Source: Orobanche coerulescens
Lineage: Eukaryota; Streptophyta; Magnoliopsida; Lamiales; Orobanchaceae
Assembly (NCBI GenBank): GCA_033398695.1
Contig: CM065818.1
Coordinates: 35,116,001 to 35,180,000 of the forward strand
DNA: 64,000 nt
Direction: 5' to 3'
The translations under genes and the position numbers were made by a program. Of this stretch, positions 33,584 through 44,767 are shown in pieces. The notes under the pieces are model-generated. The model worked only from the letters and a program-made list of their open reading frames with translations, was not told the origin of the DNA and made no database searches. How positions within the stretch are numbered: the first letter of the stretch is position 1; each line of letters starts with the position of its first letter.

Positions 33584-36230
33584 TGTAACACCCCAAACCA
33601 GGCGGATATTACGGTGCCGTGGACCCCATTTGGGACCCACCGGGCGAATGAAAAGGATGAATTACACAGGTAAATGTAGTACCGAACCACATTATAACAT
33701 CAATTACTCCGATTAGGAGTTTCATACAACACACCGAGGATAATATAGAATACTTGTGTATCTTATGTGACGATAAAATACACGACACTGAATGAAATGA
33801 GTATTTGAAAGGAATGTCTGCAGCGGAATAATAAAGAAAACATAAATGACTGAATAAATGACTGAAAGGATTGGGGCCCCCTTCTAGTATCACTGGGACT
33901 CTCCATTGTCAACGTGCTCTCCTGCGCCTTTGCCTTGCCATGACACGAAAAACAATATCCCCAAACGGGTCGATATACTGAGAACAACAATCCTCAAGGG
34001 TTGAAAATACACAAACAAGATAAAAAAGAAATTATGAGTTATCCTGTCGAACATACGCAATCAAACATGCTATATGAATCGACTATCAGTACGGCTCAAA
34101 GGAATGGCGCCACACTACGTCCGGGATGGAAATGTGTCCGTGCACAAGCCACCAACGATCAAACACGCGTGGTCTTGTACCTAATCAGTCTCACGAGCAA
34201 TCGACTCGTGTGCACAGTCCAATGTGAGGCCAACAACCAACACACGACCATAATGTGCCCGACATGAAAATCCTACACATACCAACCGGCACGCCAGTAT
34301 GACCCGGAATGCCACAATATGACAAAAGTGACAACGAAAATGAATGATGACTCACCAAGATTTAATGATGGTGAAATGAATGATAGCTCAATGAAATGAT
34401 CGGAACCGTCGTTCCTTATGACTGAGGTGATTAATTGACAATGACGAGTTTTGATTCGATTAATACAATGATGAATGAGTTATGATTATGAATGAACAAC
34501 GACAAAAGGAATGAATATCCTTTTAACCGAGTAAGAATTAACTTACACAATACCGATGATGAATGTCCGTCCACGAACAACGTCCTAACCAAGATACCGG
34601 TCGCTCGAACAACCTTAATTCAATCCAATTACCAACAATCCGATCAATAACGAATTAAACACGAATATAACGAACTCAAGACGTCGATACGATTAAACCA
34701 AGTTCATAGGGGCATTATATCGAACACTTTGAGTCCAACTTCGATTGATTACAACTAAACCTCAACAATACCAATCTCAAATCCCCAAGAAGTGCTTCAA
34801 ATCAATAAAACATCTCCAATACGATCAATAGTCCGTTAAGAATATCCAAAACGTGATTATAACAACTATTAATCGGAAATCCCCAAATCCAACTCGATAT
34901 TCAAAGTGTTCTAGAATAAATCCCTCAATAATCCAATGAATCCTTATACAAACTCATAATCATATACATATCCCTTCATAAAACATGATTATAACGTCCA
35001 AAACATCATATCTCAACACAAAATCGAAATCCAAGGTGTTAAAGAAATTACCTCTTGAAGATCCAACCACTTCGATCCGATGAACACGAGTAATAACGAG
35101 TATCCAAGCTTCCCAAAGGAATGAAGATGATGAAGATTACACACTCAAGTGATTGATGATGATGAAATCTCTCTCTCAACCCTCTCTCTCGGATGAAGAA
35201 GGAAAAAATGAAAAAGTGAAGTGAAATGACCGGCCAAGTCATTAAGTGCTGCCGGGTTACGGCCGTAACTCGGCCCTCTTACGGCCGTAACTTTCCAAGT
35301 CAACGGCCTTACGGCCAGAATCGCCAACTCAGACGGCCGTAACTCGCTTCGTCCGAAAGCTCGCTGACACTTTACGGCCGTAATCGATCTGAGTTACGGC
35401 GTAACCCGCCTTCAAAAATATCCGTCGACACCCTTACGGCCAGAACCGCACACCTTACGGCCGTAACTCGATGATACGGCCGAATCCGGCCAAATATTAC
35501 GGGCGTAAGCACTCATCGTCGAAAACGGCCAGGCACCCGCCGCCAGACGGCCAGAATCGCCAACTCAGACGGCCGTACTGCCGACTTACGGCCGTATGCC
35601 GCAACCCTTACGGCCGTAAGTCACCCCAGTCGACAACACCCAAAACTTACGAACACTACTTACGGCGGTATCTCAACATGCTTACGGGCGTAACTCACCT
35701 TCGGCCGAAAATGTCTCGGTAGAGCTGACGCCAGACGCGGCCAGAATCGGCCAAATTCTTACGGCCGTACTGCTCAACTTACGGCCGTACCACAGACCTT
35801 ACGGCCGTAAGTCCTTTCGCCCAAATGGCACGAAACACGAACCCTTGTTACGGCCGTAACCCAAAGTCCTTACGGCCGTAACTCGAAGGCCGCCAAGTTG
35901 AAAATTCCGATAACTCCGATTCCACGATACGACTGATGAATGATCCGACATAACATACGAATGTGAAAATGAACAAGTCTAACACAAGCCACGGATGATG
36001 CTCCCAGTACGACTACCAATCACGATGAAAATAATAATGCTCCCGTCGATCTCTAAACGGAGATGACATGACGATCGCAGAATCGATATACGATTACAAC
36101 ATGCCAACATTGAACGCAAATGAGTGATTCATGAATGATGAGTGATTATTAATGAGTGAGAATTACTGAGTGACGATTACAGACTGATAATTACTGAATG
36201 AAAATGAATGAATTACAACCGGGTATTACA
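33584..36230 (-). repeat. element B LTR, right copy (5' LTR)
   Basis: 2647 bp. Begins TGTAACACCCCAAACCAGG and ends ACCGGGTATTACA. Carries the TTACGGCCGTAA array at 35255-35890. Confidence 0.9.
35255..35890. repeat. TTACGGCCGTAA array in element B right LTR
   Basis: Same array as in the left LTR but with different small indels and several copies changed to GGCCAGAATCGCC-like forms. The palindrome cluster has diverged faster than the surrounding LTR. Confidence 0.8.
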
Positions 36231-36391
36231 CGTTGGTCGTTAACATGAAATAATTTACTTTTTCTAAATTGGGACATTTTGAGCATTTCGCCCAAAGGTA
36301 TTAAAAACCATAGGACCGACCCTGAAAGAGATGCATTTTTTGACTCTCCGCTCAGGGCATTCAAAACCATTGGACAGACCCTGCTTACATG

Positions 36392-37164
36392 CCAACATCT
36401 TTAAAAGTCATGATAGTTAAAGACATTCTATTCTAGATTTAGGCAAGCTTTTCAAATCGTTTCGGAACCTAACTGTCTAATCCTTTAATATTTTGTCTGC
36501 AACTTCATCTTTTATGTGTAATGCTCATGGAGATGTTCAGCATTTCCCAACCTTGGCTGGTGCAAAGTGAAGTTCCTTATCTTCTGCCTGGTTCTTTAGT
36601 CGGTCTTCCCTTTTCATATTCCGCGCAGACTTTTCCTTTGTTTATTGATGTCGAAGCCACGGAAGTATTTTATATTTTCAAACTATCTAGAAAAAATTAT
36701 GGTCCCTTAAAGGGTGTAAATTTAAATGTTTTACTCGTATTGTTAAATATTTCATTGCCTTCTTACCGGATCCCCTGAAATGTAGGAGATAACTCCTTCA
36801 ACTTGAAATATTATGTACTAGGATCTTACTTGGAGTAGGGTCGAGGCTGTTTCGATGTAAATAAAATTATATTACTCAAAATTTCTGATAGAATTTTTTC
36901 ATTATACATATTCTCAGTCCTTCGGTCTCTTTGATAGTCAAGTTCTCCACACTCTTACTCAAGTACCCTTGCCATTTCCAATGAAGAACAACCACCAACA
37001 CCATGGGCAATTTGACTAGTAAATAGTTTGGTCAACAAATCAACATTGGCCAACTCTTTTTTAGCAACGCTAAACTATATCTATCATTTCTCTGTAATAA
37101 ACATATTCACATTTATTTTACAATTCATAGCAATCATCTAACAAAAGCAAATACTTAATTAATT
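36392..37164. other. sequence flanking the hAT insertion, no supported gene
   Basis: Moderately AT-rich. An 85-codon plus frame at 36521-36778 shows no recognisable motif and I do not support it as a gene. Confidence 0.4.
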
Positions 37165-37451
37165 ATCAAGTAATTGTACCTCCAAGAAAGCTTCCCATCT
37201 CTCCTACTTCTCGTCGATATCCAAATCTTTAGTTGTAGGGTTGTAAGCTATGCCACTCAAACGTTACTATTCCTCCCAAGATCTAAACTTCTCCTTCATA
37301 TCACCATGATGGTTTTGCACTTGCTTTTCATGAACACTCAATCTTGTTTGTGCATTAAAAATCTTGGCAATATTTGGAATTTGTCTTTCTCTTCCGTTAA
37401 AATAACGAGCAACTTTCTTGTTCTTTCATCCGTCCAAGTTATCCTTCCCAT
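37165..37451 (-). pseudogene. Myb/SANT-like DNA-binding domain fragment
   Basis: From the ATG at 37451 the minus strand reads MGRITWTDERTRKLL, then, after a frame change, VQNHHGDMKEKFRSWEE, then GIAYNPTTKDLDI and ERWEAFLE. This order (W-T-D-E start, K-N-H-x-D-x-M-K..W middle, G-x-x-Y-N-P-x-T end) is that of the Myb/SANT-like domain, common in plant proteins and in partners of PIF/Harbinger transposases. In-frame stops and at least one frameshift show it is a relic. No transposase is visible beside it. Confidence 0.5.
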
Positions 37452-38016
37452 TATCTTAAATGCTAAACCAAAATTAACAATCCTTCCCATTTATTTTTTC
37501 AGTTAAAGTAGACATCATCATGCTGTCACTTTGGATCGGCAACAATTTTATTTAATATTTTCAAAAACAAAAGTTTGAATCCGGCAAAATCAAATAAGTT
37601 CCACGACAAACTAAAAGCAACTCAGAAATTTAAATCTAATTCAGAAATTAGAAATTACAATCTAATTCCCAGTCCATATAATACATGCAGAGACACTAAA
37701 AAATACAGAAATCAGAAATCACCGACATAAATTTAATTTAACTATTCAAGTGGCGTCTGATCTGTTCAAGAGAAGCTTGGTTGAATAGCGGCGTCTGAGG
37801 AGGCGAAATTGGAATAGATTAGCATAATCTGTTCAATTAATCAAATCTTTTGAAACAGATTTTCATTTTATTGTATAATAATCTATTTCAACAGAAATTT
37901 AAAATTAAAAAAAAAAAAAAAAACTAACATGCGGCGCTCTGCAGCTAATTCTTCTTGGACACTTCTGATCTGACCCACCTCTGCCCCTCTTTTTATATAC
38001 GAATAGGGAAAATTAC
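37452..38016. other. AT-rich spacer before the copia element
   Basis: No gene is seen. Holds an A(18+) run at about 37905-37923. Ends with ATCTC (38017-38021), the left copy of the copia target duplication. Confidence 0.45.
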
Positions 38017-38021
38017 ATCTC

Positions 38022-38197
38022 TAGTAAAGGAATAATACCCATTGTGTGCCTAAGTCTATTAGTTTATGGGCTTTCCTAGTTAGAATTTGACTGAGGCCTG
38101 TTTGTATGTACTTCACGCTATTTAAGGGATCTCATTGATGGAATAATACAACAACAACTTTGCCCTACTTTCTGTTTCAGTTATTTTCCCTTCAACA
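38022..38197 (+). repeat. copia 5' LTR
   Basis: 176 bp, ending TTCAACA. Aligns along its whole length to 60000-60175 with about ten differences. Contains a TATA-like CTATTTAAGGG near 38120. Confidence 0.9.
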
Positions 38198-38889
38198 CGT
38201 TATCAGCACGTAGTTCCCGAACTGAGCAAAGAAAAAATTTCTCCCGTTTTTCTGCAAAATTCCGAAACTAAAAAAAAAAAAAAGAAAAAAAAAAAAAGAA
38301 AAATCGTTTTGTGGAGAAACCCTAGCCTTCATCTTCTTCAACAAGAAGATCGCTGTACCGGACGCGACAGTCTTCCCAGAACCCAGTCGTCGCCTCCTTC
38401 AACCCCACAAGCACGGCCCGCAGTGCAGACTCGCCCCACGCCTCGAGAACCTGTAAACCCTACCCCTCCCGAACCAAATTCGCAGCCAAGGAGTGGCCAT
38501 CGGAACAACTTTAGACCGATGTGGCGCTGGCCATCGTTGCTGCTATCTAAAGGGCGAAAATTTAAAGAACAACTCCGACACTTGGCTCAGCCGTGAAAAA
38601 ACCCAGACTGCAACCGCAGACTTCCACCAGATCGAAACACAACAGCACAACCCGACCCGACTACTGTCACACGCCGCTCCAAAGAAACTAGCCCAGATCC
38701 GAGCCCAGTGCCTCGTCCGCCTACAGATCGGATCCCTCAACCCCCAATCGCGCGACTTCCGTTCGTGACCCAGACAAGCCGCCAAATCGATGCTAGCATG
38801 TCGATTACCTCTGTTCGCGACCGAGCCAGATCCGAACTCAATGCTCAGTAGTTCTCCATGCGCGACCCGTTTCTACAGAACTGTGCCAG

Positions 38890-38921
<32 letters not shown>

Positions 38922-39640
38922 AAAGGGGGAAGACTTCAGGGACCCACACCAGCCAAAGTCAAATGAATTGAAAAGAAAAGGATGAAACGATCAAGCGTAT
39001 TTAATAAGGATTCAAATGATGATTGGAACAAATAATGCAGGTTCATTCAAGAAAATTAGGGAAATCAAGGATTTTTAATGACGATCCAAACAGCGATTGG
39101 AATGGGGAACACAATTTCATCAAAGAAAAATTGATGGTATGCCCTAGGAAAGAACCATGTCTTTCCTATAAGGTACACAATTCTAATTACCCTACTATCT
39201 GCAATATGTGTTTTTACATGCTTTTAATCACCTTTGGTTGCATATTATATTCCGAAATTTATTTATGCTTAATTAAATCAATTAAAGGCATGATACATTA
39301 ATAACTTTAATTAAATCAAAGCGAATTGCTTAAAGCAACTTGAATTAAATTAAATTCACGTTGAATTATAATTATATTGCGGCATAAGAAACCTACTTGA
39401 CTGCATAATACGTGTACAGATATATTTCTAAGATTATGTGTCTATATCTATAAATATACATATATTTGCATACATATATAGATATGGCATGCAAATTAGG
39501 CTTCATCACTAGTAGATTTTAGAGGACTTATTTCTACTACCTATATCAACTCGAACCGTGATAAAGTAATTTCATTGGTAATCCTTCAATAGCATCGAAA
39601 GTAATTTTGACCATATCTTGGTTCCGGAAAAATAATAATG
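38198..39640 (+). other. copia 5' leader with primer site and odd GC-rich block
   Basis: CGTTATCAGCACG follows the LTR directly, the primer-site position of many plant copia elements. From 38305 to 38880 the leader is C-rich and GC-rich, starting GAAACCCTAGCC like many plant mRNA 5' ends. It is bracketed by an A-rich tract (38270-38305) and T12A23 (38890-38924). No gag motif is found before about 39700. Confidence 0.55.
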
Positions 39641-39689
39641 CTCCTCCTTATTGAAAATTTTATCATGGAAAGTATTCATGGTAAGCTGT

Positions 39690-41509
39690 GAAAAATCATT
39701 TCCTTTTTCTTGTATTAAGATAGCTTATCCAACTCGCCTCAAATTTGATATCTTGGACTCAAAAGAGCTTGAGTACCATAGATGGGTCTCCTACGTCGAG
39801 ACCACGTTTATTACTAAAGAATATAGTGGTACGCTCCTTAACACCCCAGACCAAGTACCGTCTGATAAGATAAAAGCGAGTGCACTTATATTCCTTAGGT
39901 GACACATCGAACCCAGCTTGAGATGGAAATATCTACAGTTGAAAATCCCTCAAAGAACTGTGGGATGCCCGTAAGGGCTAATTTGGGAACATTCACGACA
40001 CTTTGCTCCCAAAGTTGACCGTGTAGTGGAATGAAATTCGTTTGCTCGACTATAAACGGATCAACGATTTCAACAAAGATATGCTCCGCCTCAAGGCACG
40101 CCTAAATTTCTGTGGGAAGAACGTCACAGAAGATGCCATAATCCAGAAAGCTTTTTCCACCTTCCCTACTTCCGCTCATATACTAACGAACCAGTATAGG
40201 CTGGAGTATTATAATAAACGCATCACTACCTTCAGTAAGCTAATCAACCTACTGCAAGTAGCTGAGAGGCATAACGAAGTGTTAGTGAAAAATAATGCCA
40301 GGTCGTTTGAGACAAAGAAAATTCCCAAGGCCAATTATGGCACAGTGAAGGATGGAAACTACCCCAATGAATAGGGGACTGGACATGATAGGCTTCGTGG
40401 TCAAGGACGTGGGGTTTCTTCTAATGTAATGCGAAGACTTGGTGCTCCCGGCTCTACTAGCTAAGGGAACCAAAAAGCACCTACCCATCCTATCGCCTGT
40501 AAGACTCGAGTTGGCAATGAACCATGTTATCATTATGGAGATGCTGGACATGGTACAAGAACTGCCATGCAAGCAAGCAAGTCGCATCTCACTACAAGAA
40601 ATATAGAGAGTCCAAAGAAAGGAGAACTCACTATATGGAGGAATATGATCTAGACAAGTCCCCCTATGTCAATTTCACAGTCACCAATCATCGAATTGAG
40701 TCATACGAGCCACAGTCTATAGACTGAATCTTAGTATTATATTTACTTTCTCGTTTACATTTGGTATAGTTACCTCAAGACGACCGTGTTGGTGTTTTCT
40801 TTTCAGTAATGGCGTGATGCAACGTTGTTTCACGAACAAGATATTAATATTGCTTACGTTAGATTCTTAGCTTTATTTCGAAGTACTGAATAATGCTTGA
40901 ATGCTTATGGTTCGAAATTTCACTCTTTTCTAAAAAATGAATCGAGGAGAGCTTGAATGTTCTTAGAATAAGGCTTCTATTCATCGAATTAGTCGCCAGC
41001 CAAACCTCGGTAACTACGATGATTGAGTCCTCCCAACTCATCAAAGGGCGAGGTAATGCCCAATTCTTGATGCCTAAATGGCAGTCTTCTAAGTTACCGA
41101 TGCTCTGTATGCATCTAGAGCCCTTTGAACCTTACTTAGCTTCAATAATATACGAAGCAATGGTTTCCAGATTGAAACCCACTGTGAGAATGAAATAGAG
41201 TTTCTTTTATTAATTCTAATGAATATGGACGTAAACGCATTTTAGAATAACTCATGAGTCAATCTAGTGGAATGTACCTCACTACTATTAGGTTTTTAAA
41301 AACCTATATTGTCACCAACAATGTACTTTGGGACATAGACTCATATAGGCTTTGGCACGATAGACTAGGTCATCCTGGTCGAAGTATAATGATCCATATA
41401 CTAAAGAACCTGTACGTACACCATTACTTTTCGAGTGAAAATGTGGCAACAACTCAACATAAAGCACAATATTGATGTTAATCGTGTTATGTCATCCAAA
41501 GAACCAGAT
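39690..41509 (+). pseudogene. copia gag and start of pol, broken
   Basis: LKFDILDSKELEYHRWVSYVE (39740-39800) begins the gag domain, and 40042-40374 continues with LKARLNFCGKNVTEDAIIQK and TFSKLINLLQVAERHNEVL, the usual copia gag core. A zinc knuckle follows at about 40520 (CYHYGDAGHGTRT), with its second Cys changed to Tyr and the last lost by frameshift. At 41330-41450 the gag-pre-integrase motif YRLWHDRLGHPGRSIMIHIL is clear. Several stops interrupt the reading, so it cannot be expressed. Reading resumes at 56577 after element C. Confidence 0.8.
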
Positions 41510-41514
41510 GTATA

Positions 41515-42369
41515 TGTAATATCCGCATTTTTCCCTTCTCTTATTATTCTCATTTTGGTACATTTTCGTTTTTAGCAACTCGCTTGTAACCGTATTGACA
41601 TTTTGAGGATATTTAATATTGAACTTTTGTTGTTCGAGCTTGTTTCGGACTCGTTTTACTCGAGTCGGTGTTTCATGTTGTTTTCGTCGCTATTTGGTGT
41701 GTTATCATAATCGTCGTTCGGAACCGCCGTTTTGGGGTTGCCGAAGATCGATCTCATGTTATTGTGGGTGTTGTGAGCTTTTGTTGGTGTTTTGACCATG
41801 TTTTGTACATTTCACATGTTTGGACCGTTTTGTAAATTTCCCAAAAGTTTGGGAAATTTACGTTTGATGTTGTTTTTCTGAACCTTTGAGTAGTCGGGAA
41901 TATGTTTTCCTTCGGCACTTAAGTTCGTCGTTTCAGGCCCCTTACGTCCGTACCATCGTGAATTGTTCACCGTTGTATTTCGATTCTTTTTCGGTACCTC
42001 CCTCTTTCATTCCTGGCCTGTACTCCACAGAAAGGAATGTTACGTACGTAACACCCTTTTTGGTTACGTACGTAACGTCCTAGTGTAATTCGGTACAGGC
42101 ACTTCTGCCTTTTTGGTTACGTACGTAACACCCTTTTTGGTTACGTACGTAACGCCCTAGTGTATATCAGTTCAGGCGATTTTGCCTTTTTGGTTACGTA
42201 CGTAAGGCCCTTATGGCTTACGTACGTAATACGGCTTACGTACGTTAGCATGTGGTGGCTAACGTACGTAACGAGGTCTGGGTTTATAAACCCAGGGGTT
42301 GACCGATTTCGGCCATTTTCACTCCTTCTCCTCCCCATCCGACTCCTAGGCGATCTCCTTGGTATTTCC
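41515..42369 (+). repeat. element C 5' LTR, first part
   Basis: 855 bp up to the TTTCC where element D entered. Matches 54397-55247 of the 3' LTR with scattered substitutions. Contains a GTTACGTACGTAAC array (42030-42275) and the TATA box TTTATAAA at 42283-42290. Confidence 0.9.
42030..42275. repeat. GTTACGTACGTAAC array in element C 5' LTR
   Basis: Eight copies or near-copies of the perfect palindrome GTTACGTACGTAAC, spaced 20-45 bp. The last ends about 15 bp before the TATA box at 42283. Confidence 0.85.
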
Positions 42370-43201
42370 TGATACGATATCGAATATTTCAGTCGAAGAA
42401 GCTCCAATAAAAATCGACATCCACGACGATACAAATGCGCATGGTCATGCACCATTATATTTGGGAGAAAAGAACACACGGATTGGAGTTACGTTACTAA
42501 TCGGAACCGGAGTTACGTAAATATGGCGATGGAATTAACGTCAGGATCGGCCCGGAACATGGAGGATCGGCCGATTGGTCCACACCCTTGAAGATTTGTC
42601 AAGCATCCTTTTTCTTTGTCAAAGTCACCAAAGCTTTAGCTTATTCAATAGTACCCTTCCCCACCCTTGAATAATCGGCCCAAACATGATAAAAAGAAAT
42701 CACCAAAAGTCTTCATAATCTTGCCAAATCAAAGAAGATCTCCTCTTTTGCCCCACCTTGAAGAATTCGGCCGAGCATGCTAAGGGATGGAGACTTCCAT
42801 TTTCGTTTTTTTCTTGTTGTTTTTGTATCCTTACCTACTATATATATGGTAGTTCATTTGATGTTTGGAAGTATCTTGAAATTTATAAAACATTGTATTT
42901 CTCTTGAAATATACGTTGAACGAGTTCAACAAAACCTTGGTTATTATTTCGACGCGTCTCGAATTTTAACTTGATCAATTCTCAATAGGTCTTGAGGAGA
43001 GATTATCTTTATCGAGTTATAGGTCTAATTCGATAAAACACATTCAAACCCATACACTACCCTACCTCACGGCCGAAACCACATAAATTCGGCCACCACC
43101 TTTTATTTTCGTTGTTACTTTGAAACTTGTAAAAAAAAACGTGATAATCTTCCGTTGTATTTTATACGTTTTACGTACACTTATATACGTAATTCGTATC
43201 A
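42370..43201 (+). repeat. element D 5' LTR
   Basis: 832 bp. Carries a strong TATA box TATATATAT at 42839-42847. Unlike the other LTRs in the window it has no palindrome array. Confidence 0.92.
42839..42847 (+). promoter_or_regulatory. TATA box of element D LTR
   Basis: TATATATAT in the middle of the LTR, with the same site in the 3' LTR at 47904-47912. Suitable position for the element's promoter. Confidence 0.5.
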
Positions 43202-43205
43202 TAAG

Positions 43206-43218
43206 TGGTATCAGATCC
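43206..43218 (+). promoter_or_regulatory. element D primer-binding site
   Basis: TGGTATCAGATCC, four bases inside the LTR, fits an initiator tRNA-Met primer. Confidence 0.85.
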
Positions 43219-43251
43219 ATTTGTCTCACAGTCTCGACGTTACTCAAGCAG

Positions 43252-44767
43252 ATGGCATTCACCGATGAAGAAGTAGCACAACTACGTGACGTTCTTCGCG
43301 GCTTACCGGAGCCCAGAATCCATGCACGACGAGGACATGACACCATGCATGCACCACGGCATGCGGATGAATACAAGACCAGCGAACTTCCGGAGTTCGT
43401 AGGCGGCACCGATCCTGAAGTTTATCTGGAGTGGGAAATAAAAATTGAACGAATGTTTGAGTTCAAGGATCTCAATGACGAGGTACGTTGCAAGTACGCG
43501 ATTCTCAAACTTGGAAAGGGAGCTTCCCTTTGGTTTGAGCGAATGAAGACACAAAGAAGTCGTGCCGGAAAAGAAAAGATACGTTCGTGGGATTCCCTAA
43601 AAGGGAAACTACGAAAAAGATATGTCCGGCTACACACAAGCTAAGCCTCAGAAAAATTTCGACCTCACGCAAGGAAAGCTAAGTGTCGAGGAGTACATCG
43701 AGGAGTTTGAAAACTTATCCTTGATGGGAGAACTTGAAGAAAGCGAAGAATTGCGGATGTCCCGTTTCCTACGAGGTTTGAACAAAAATATTGCTAATTC
43801 CGTAGAACTCTACCCCTATTCCGACTTCGATACTTTATGCGGACTTTGCATAAAGTTGGAAAATCAAAACAAAACAAAACTCTCTAAACCCGAATTCCCA
43901 CCTAAATACGGAAATACCAACTTTGGCGCGAGTTCTAGCTCGTTTTCAAAACCTGTCACCACAAGCCAGCCCGTTACTACCCTTCCGAAAACCCCTACCA
44001 CCCCAAAAGAAACGAGCCTATCTAAAGTCCGATGTTTCAAATGTCAAGGATTTGGACACTATCAAAGTGCTTGTCCGAATCGGAGGATTGTGACGTTACG
44101 AGAAGCCATAGCCGCCCGAGAGGAATTACTAGCCGAAGAAGAAAGAGTTGGAGACGTTTTTAACTTAGAAGCTGACGAAGAAGAAGAATGCGAGGCATAC
44201 GATGCCCCGAACTATGACACGAACCTTGTCCTTCGCATGTTACAAACGAAGGCCGCCCCAAGTGACGAAGAACAACGAGACCAAATCTTTCACACGAAGT
44301 GTCGTGTCGGAGAGAAATGGTGTAGCTTGATCATTGACGGTGGAAGTTGTACAAACGTGGCATCAAGCGAGATGGTCTCAAAACTCGGCTTGATCACCAC
44401 GGCCCATCCTAAGCCGTATGCACTCCATTGGCTCGATGATGGAAACAAGGTGAAAGTATCAAGGCAAGTGAAGGTCGGACTCACCATGGGTTCGTATGGC
44501 GATGATATTACATGCGATGTACTACCAATGGACGCATGTCACGTGTTATTAGGAAGACCTTGGTTATTTGATCGGGACGTACTACATCGAGGGAGGAGTA
44601 ATGAGTATGAGTTACGTGACAAAGGTAAAAAAATTGTTCTTAAACCTATGTCACCTCAAGCTATCCGGACGATGAGTTCGAAAAAGTCGAAGGACCGAAA
44701 CTTACGATGTTTGCAAACGAGAAAGAAGTCGAACACGCCATTGACGATGGCGAACGTGTTTATTTGA
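43252..44767 (+). pseudogene. element D gag and protease, frameshifted
   Basis: Starts at the ATG at 43252 (MAFTDEEVAQLRD); the in-frame extension upstream into the LTR has no ATG start. The gag domain runs PEVYLEWEIKIERMFEF and GASLWFERMK to a frame change near 43625, then LSVEEYIEEFENLSLMGEL in the next frame. Zinc knuckle CFKCQGFGHYQSAC is at 44034-44075. The protease active site reads CSLIIDGGSCTNVAS (about 44321-44365), followed by HVLLGRPWLFDRDV. A second frame change near 44660-44700 ends the frame early at 44767. DGGS in place of the usual D-S/T-G is close to the form seen in CRM-type elements. Confidence 0.85.

Larger units (their letters stand above)
25758..36230 (-). mobile_element. 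element B: Tekay/Del chromovirus (Ty3/gypsy), degraded
   Basis: LTRs of 2659 bp (25758-28416) and 2647 bp (33584-36230) begin TGTAACACCCC and end GGGTATTACA on the plus strand. The perfect target duplication CGTTG lies at 25753-25757 and 36231-36235. Orientation is minus: primer site at 33564-33580, gag at its right, pol to the left, polypurine tract at 28417. The integrase ends in a chromodomain, and LTR termini match elements A and C. The whole coding part is frame-broken. Confidence 0.92.
24097..36383. mobile_element. non-autonomous hAT element, split by two LTR insertions
   Basis: The left end CAGGGCCGGCCCA and the inverted right end TGGACAGACCCTG match at 10 of 13 positions. A perfect 8-bp target duplication CTTACATG lies at 24089-24096 and 36384-36391, as expected for hAT elements. 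After subtracting the solo LTR and element B, about 840 bp of hAT sequence remains (24097-24113, 25080-25757, 36236-36383) and encodes no transposase. A near-copy of the right end, ATAGGACCGACCCTG, lies 50-60 bp inside it. Confidence 0.85.

Noticed and set aside
38309..38768. Overlapping plus-strand frames in the copia leader (Pro/Gln/Arg-rich)
   Set aside because: No gag or other motif; the frames result from C-rich composition and do not connect to the gag domain downstream.
42141..42479. 112-aa minus frame across element C's LTR and element D's border
   Set aside because: It spans an insertion junction and palindromic repeats, so it cannot be an ancestral gene.
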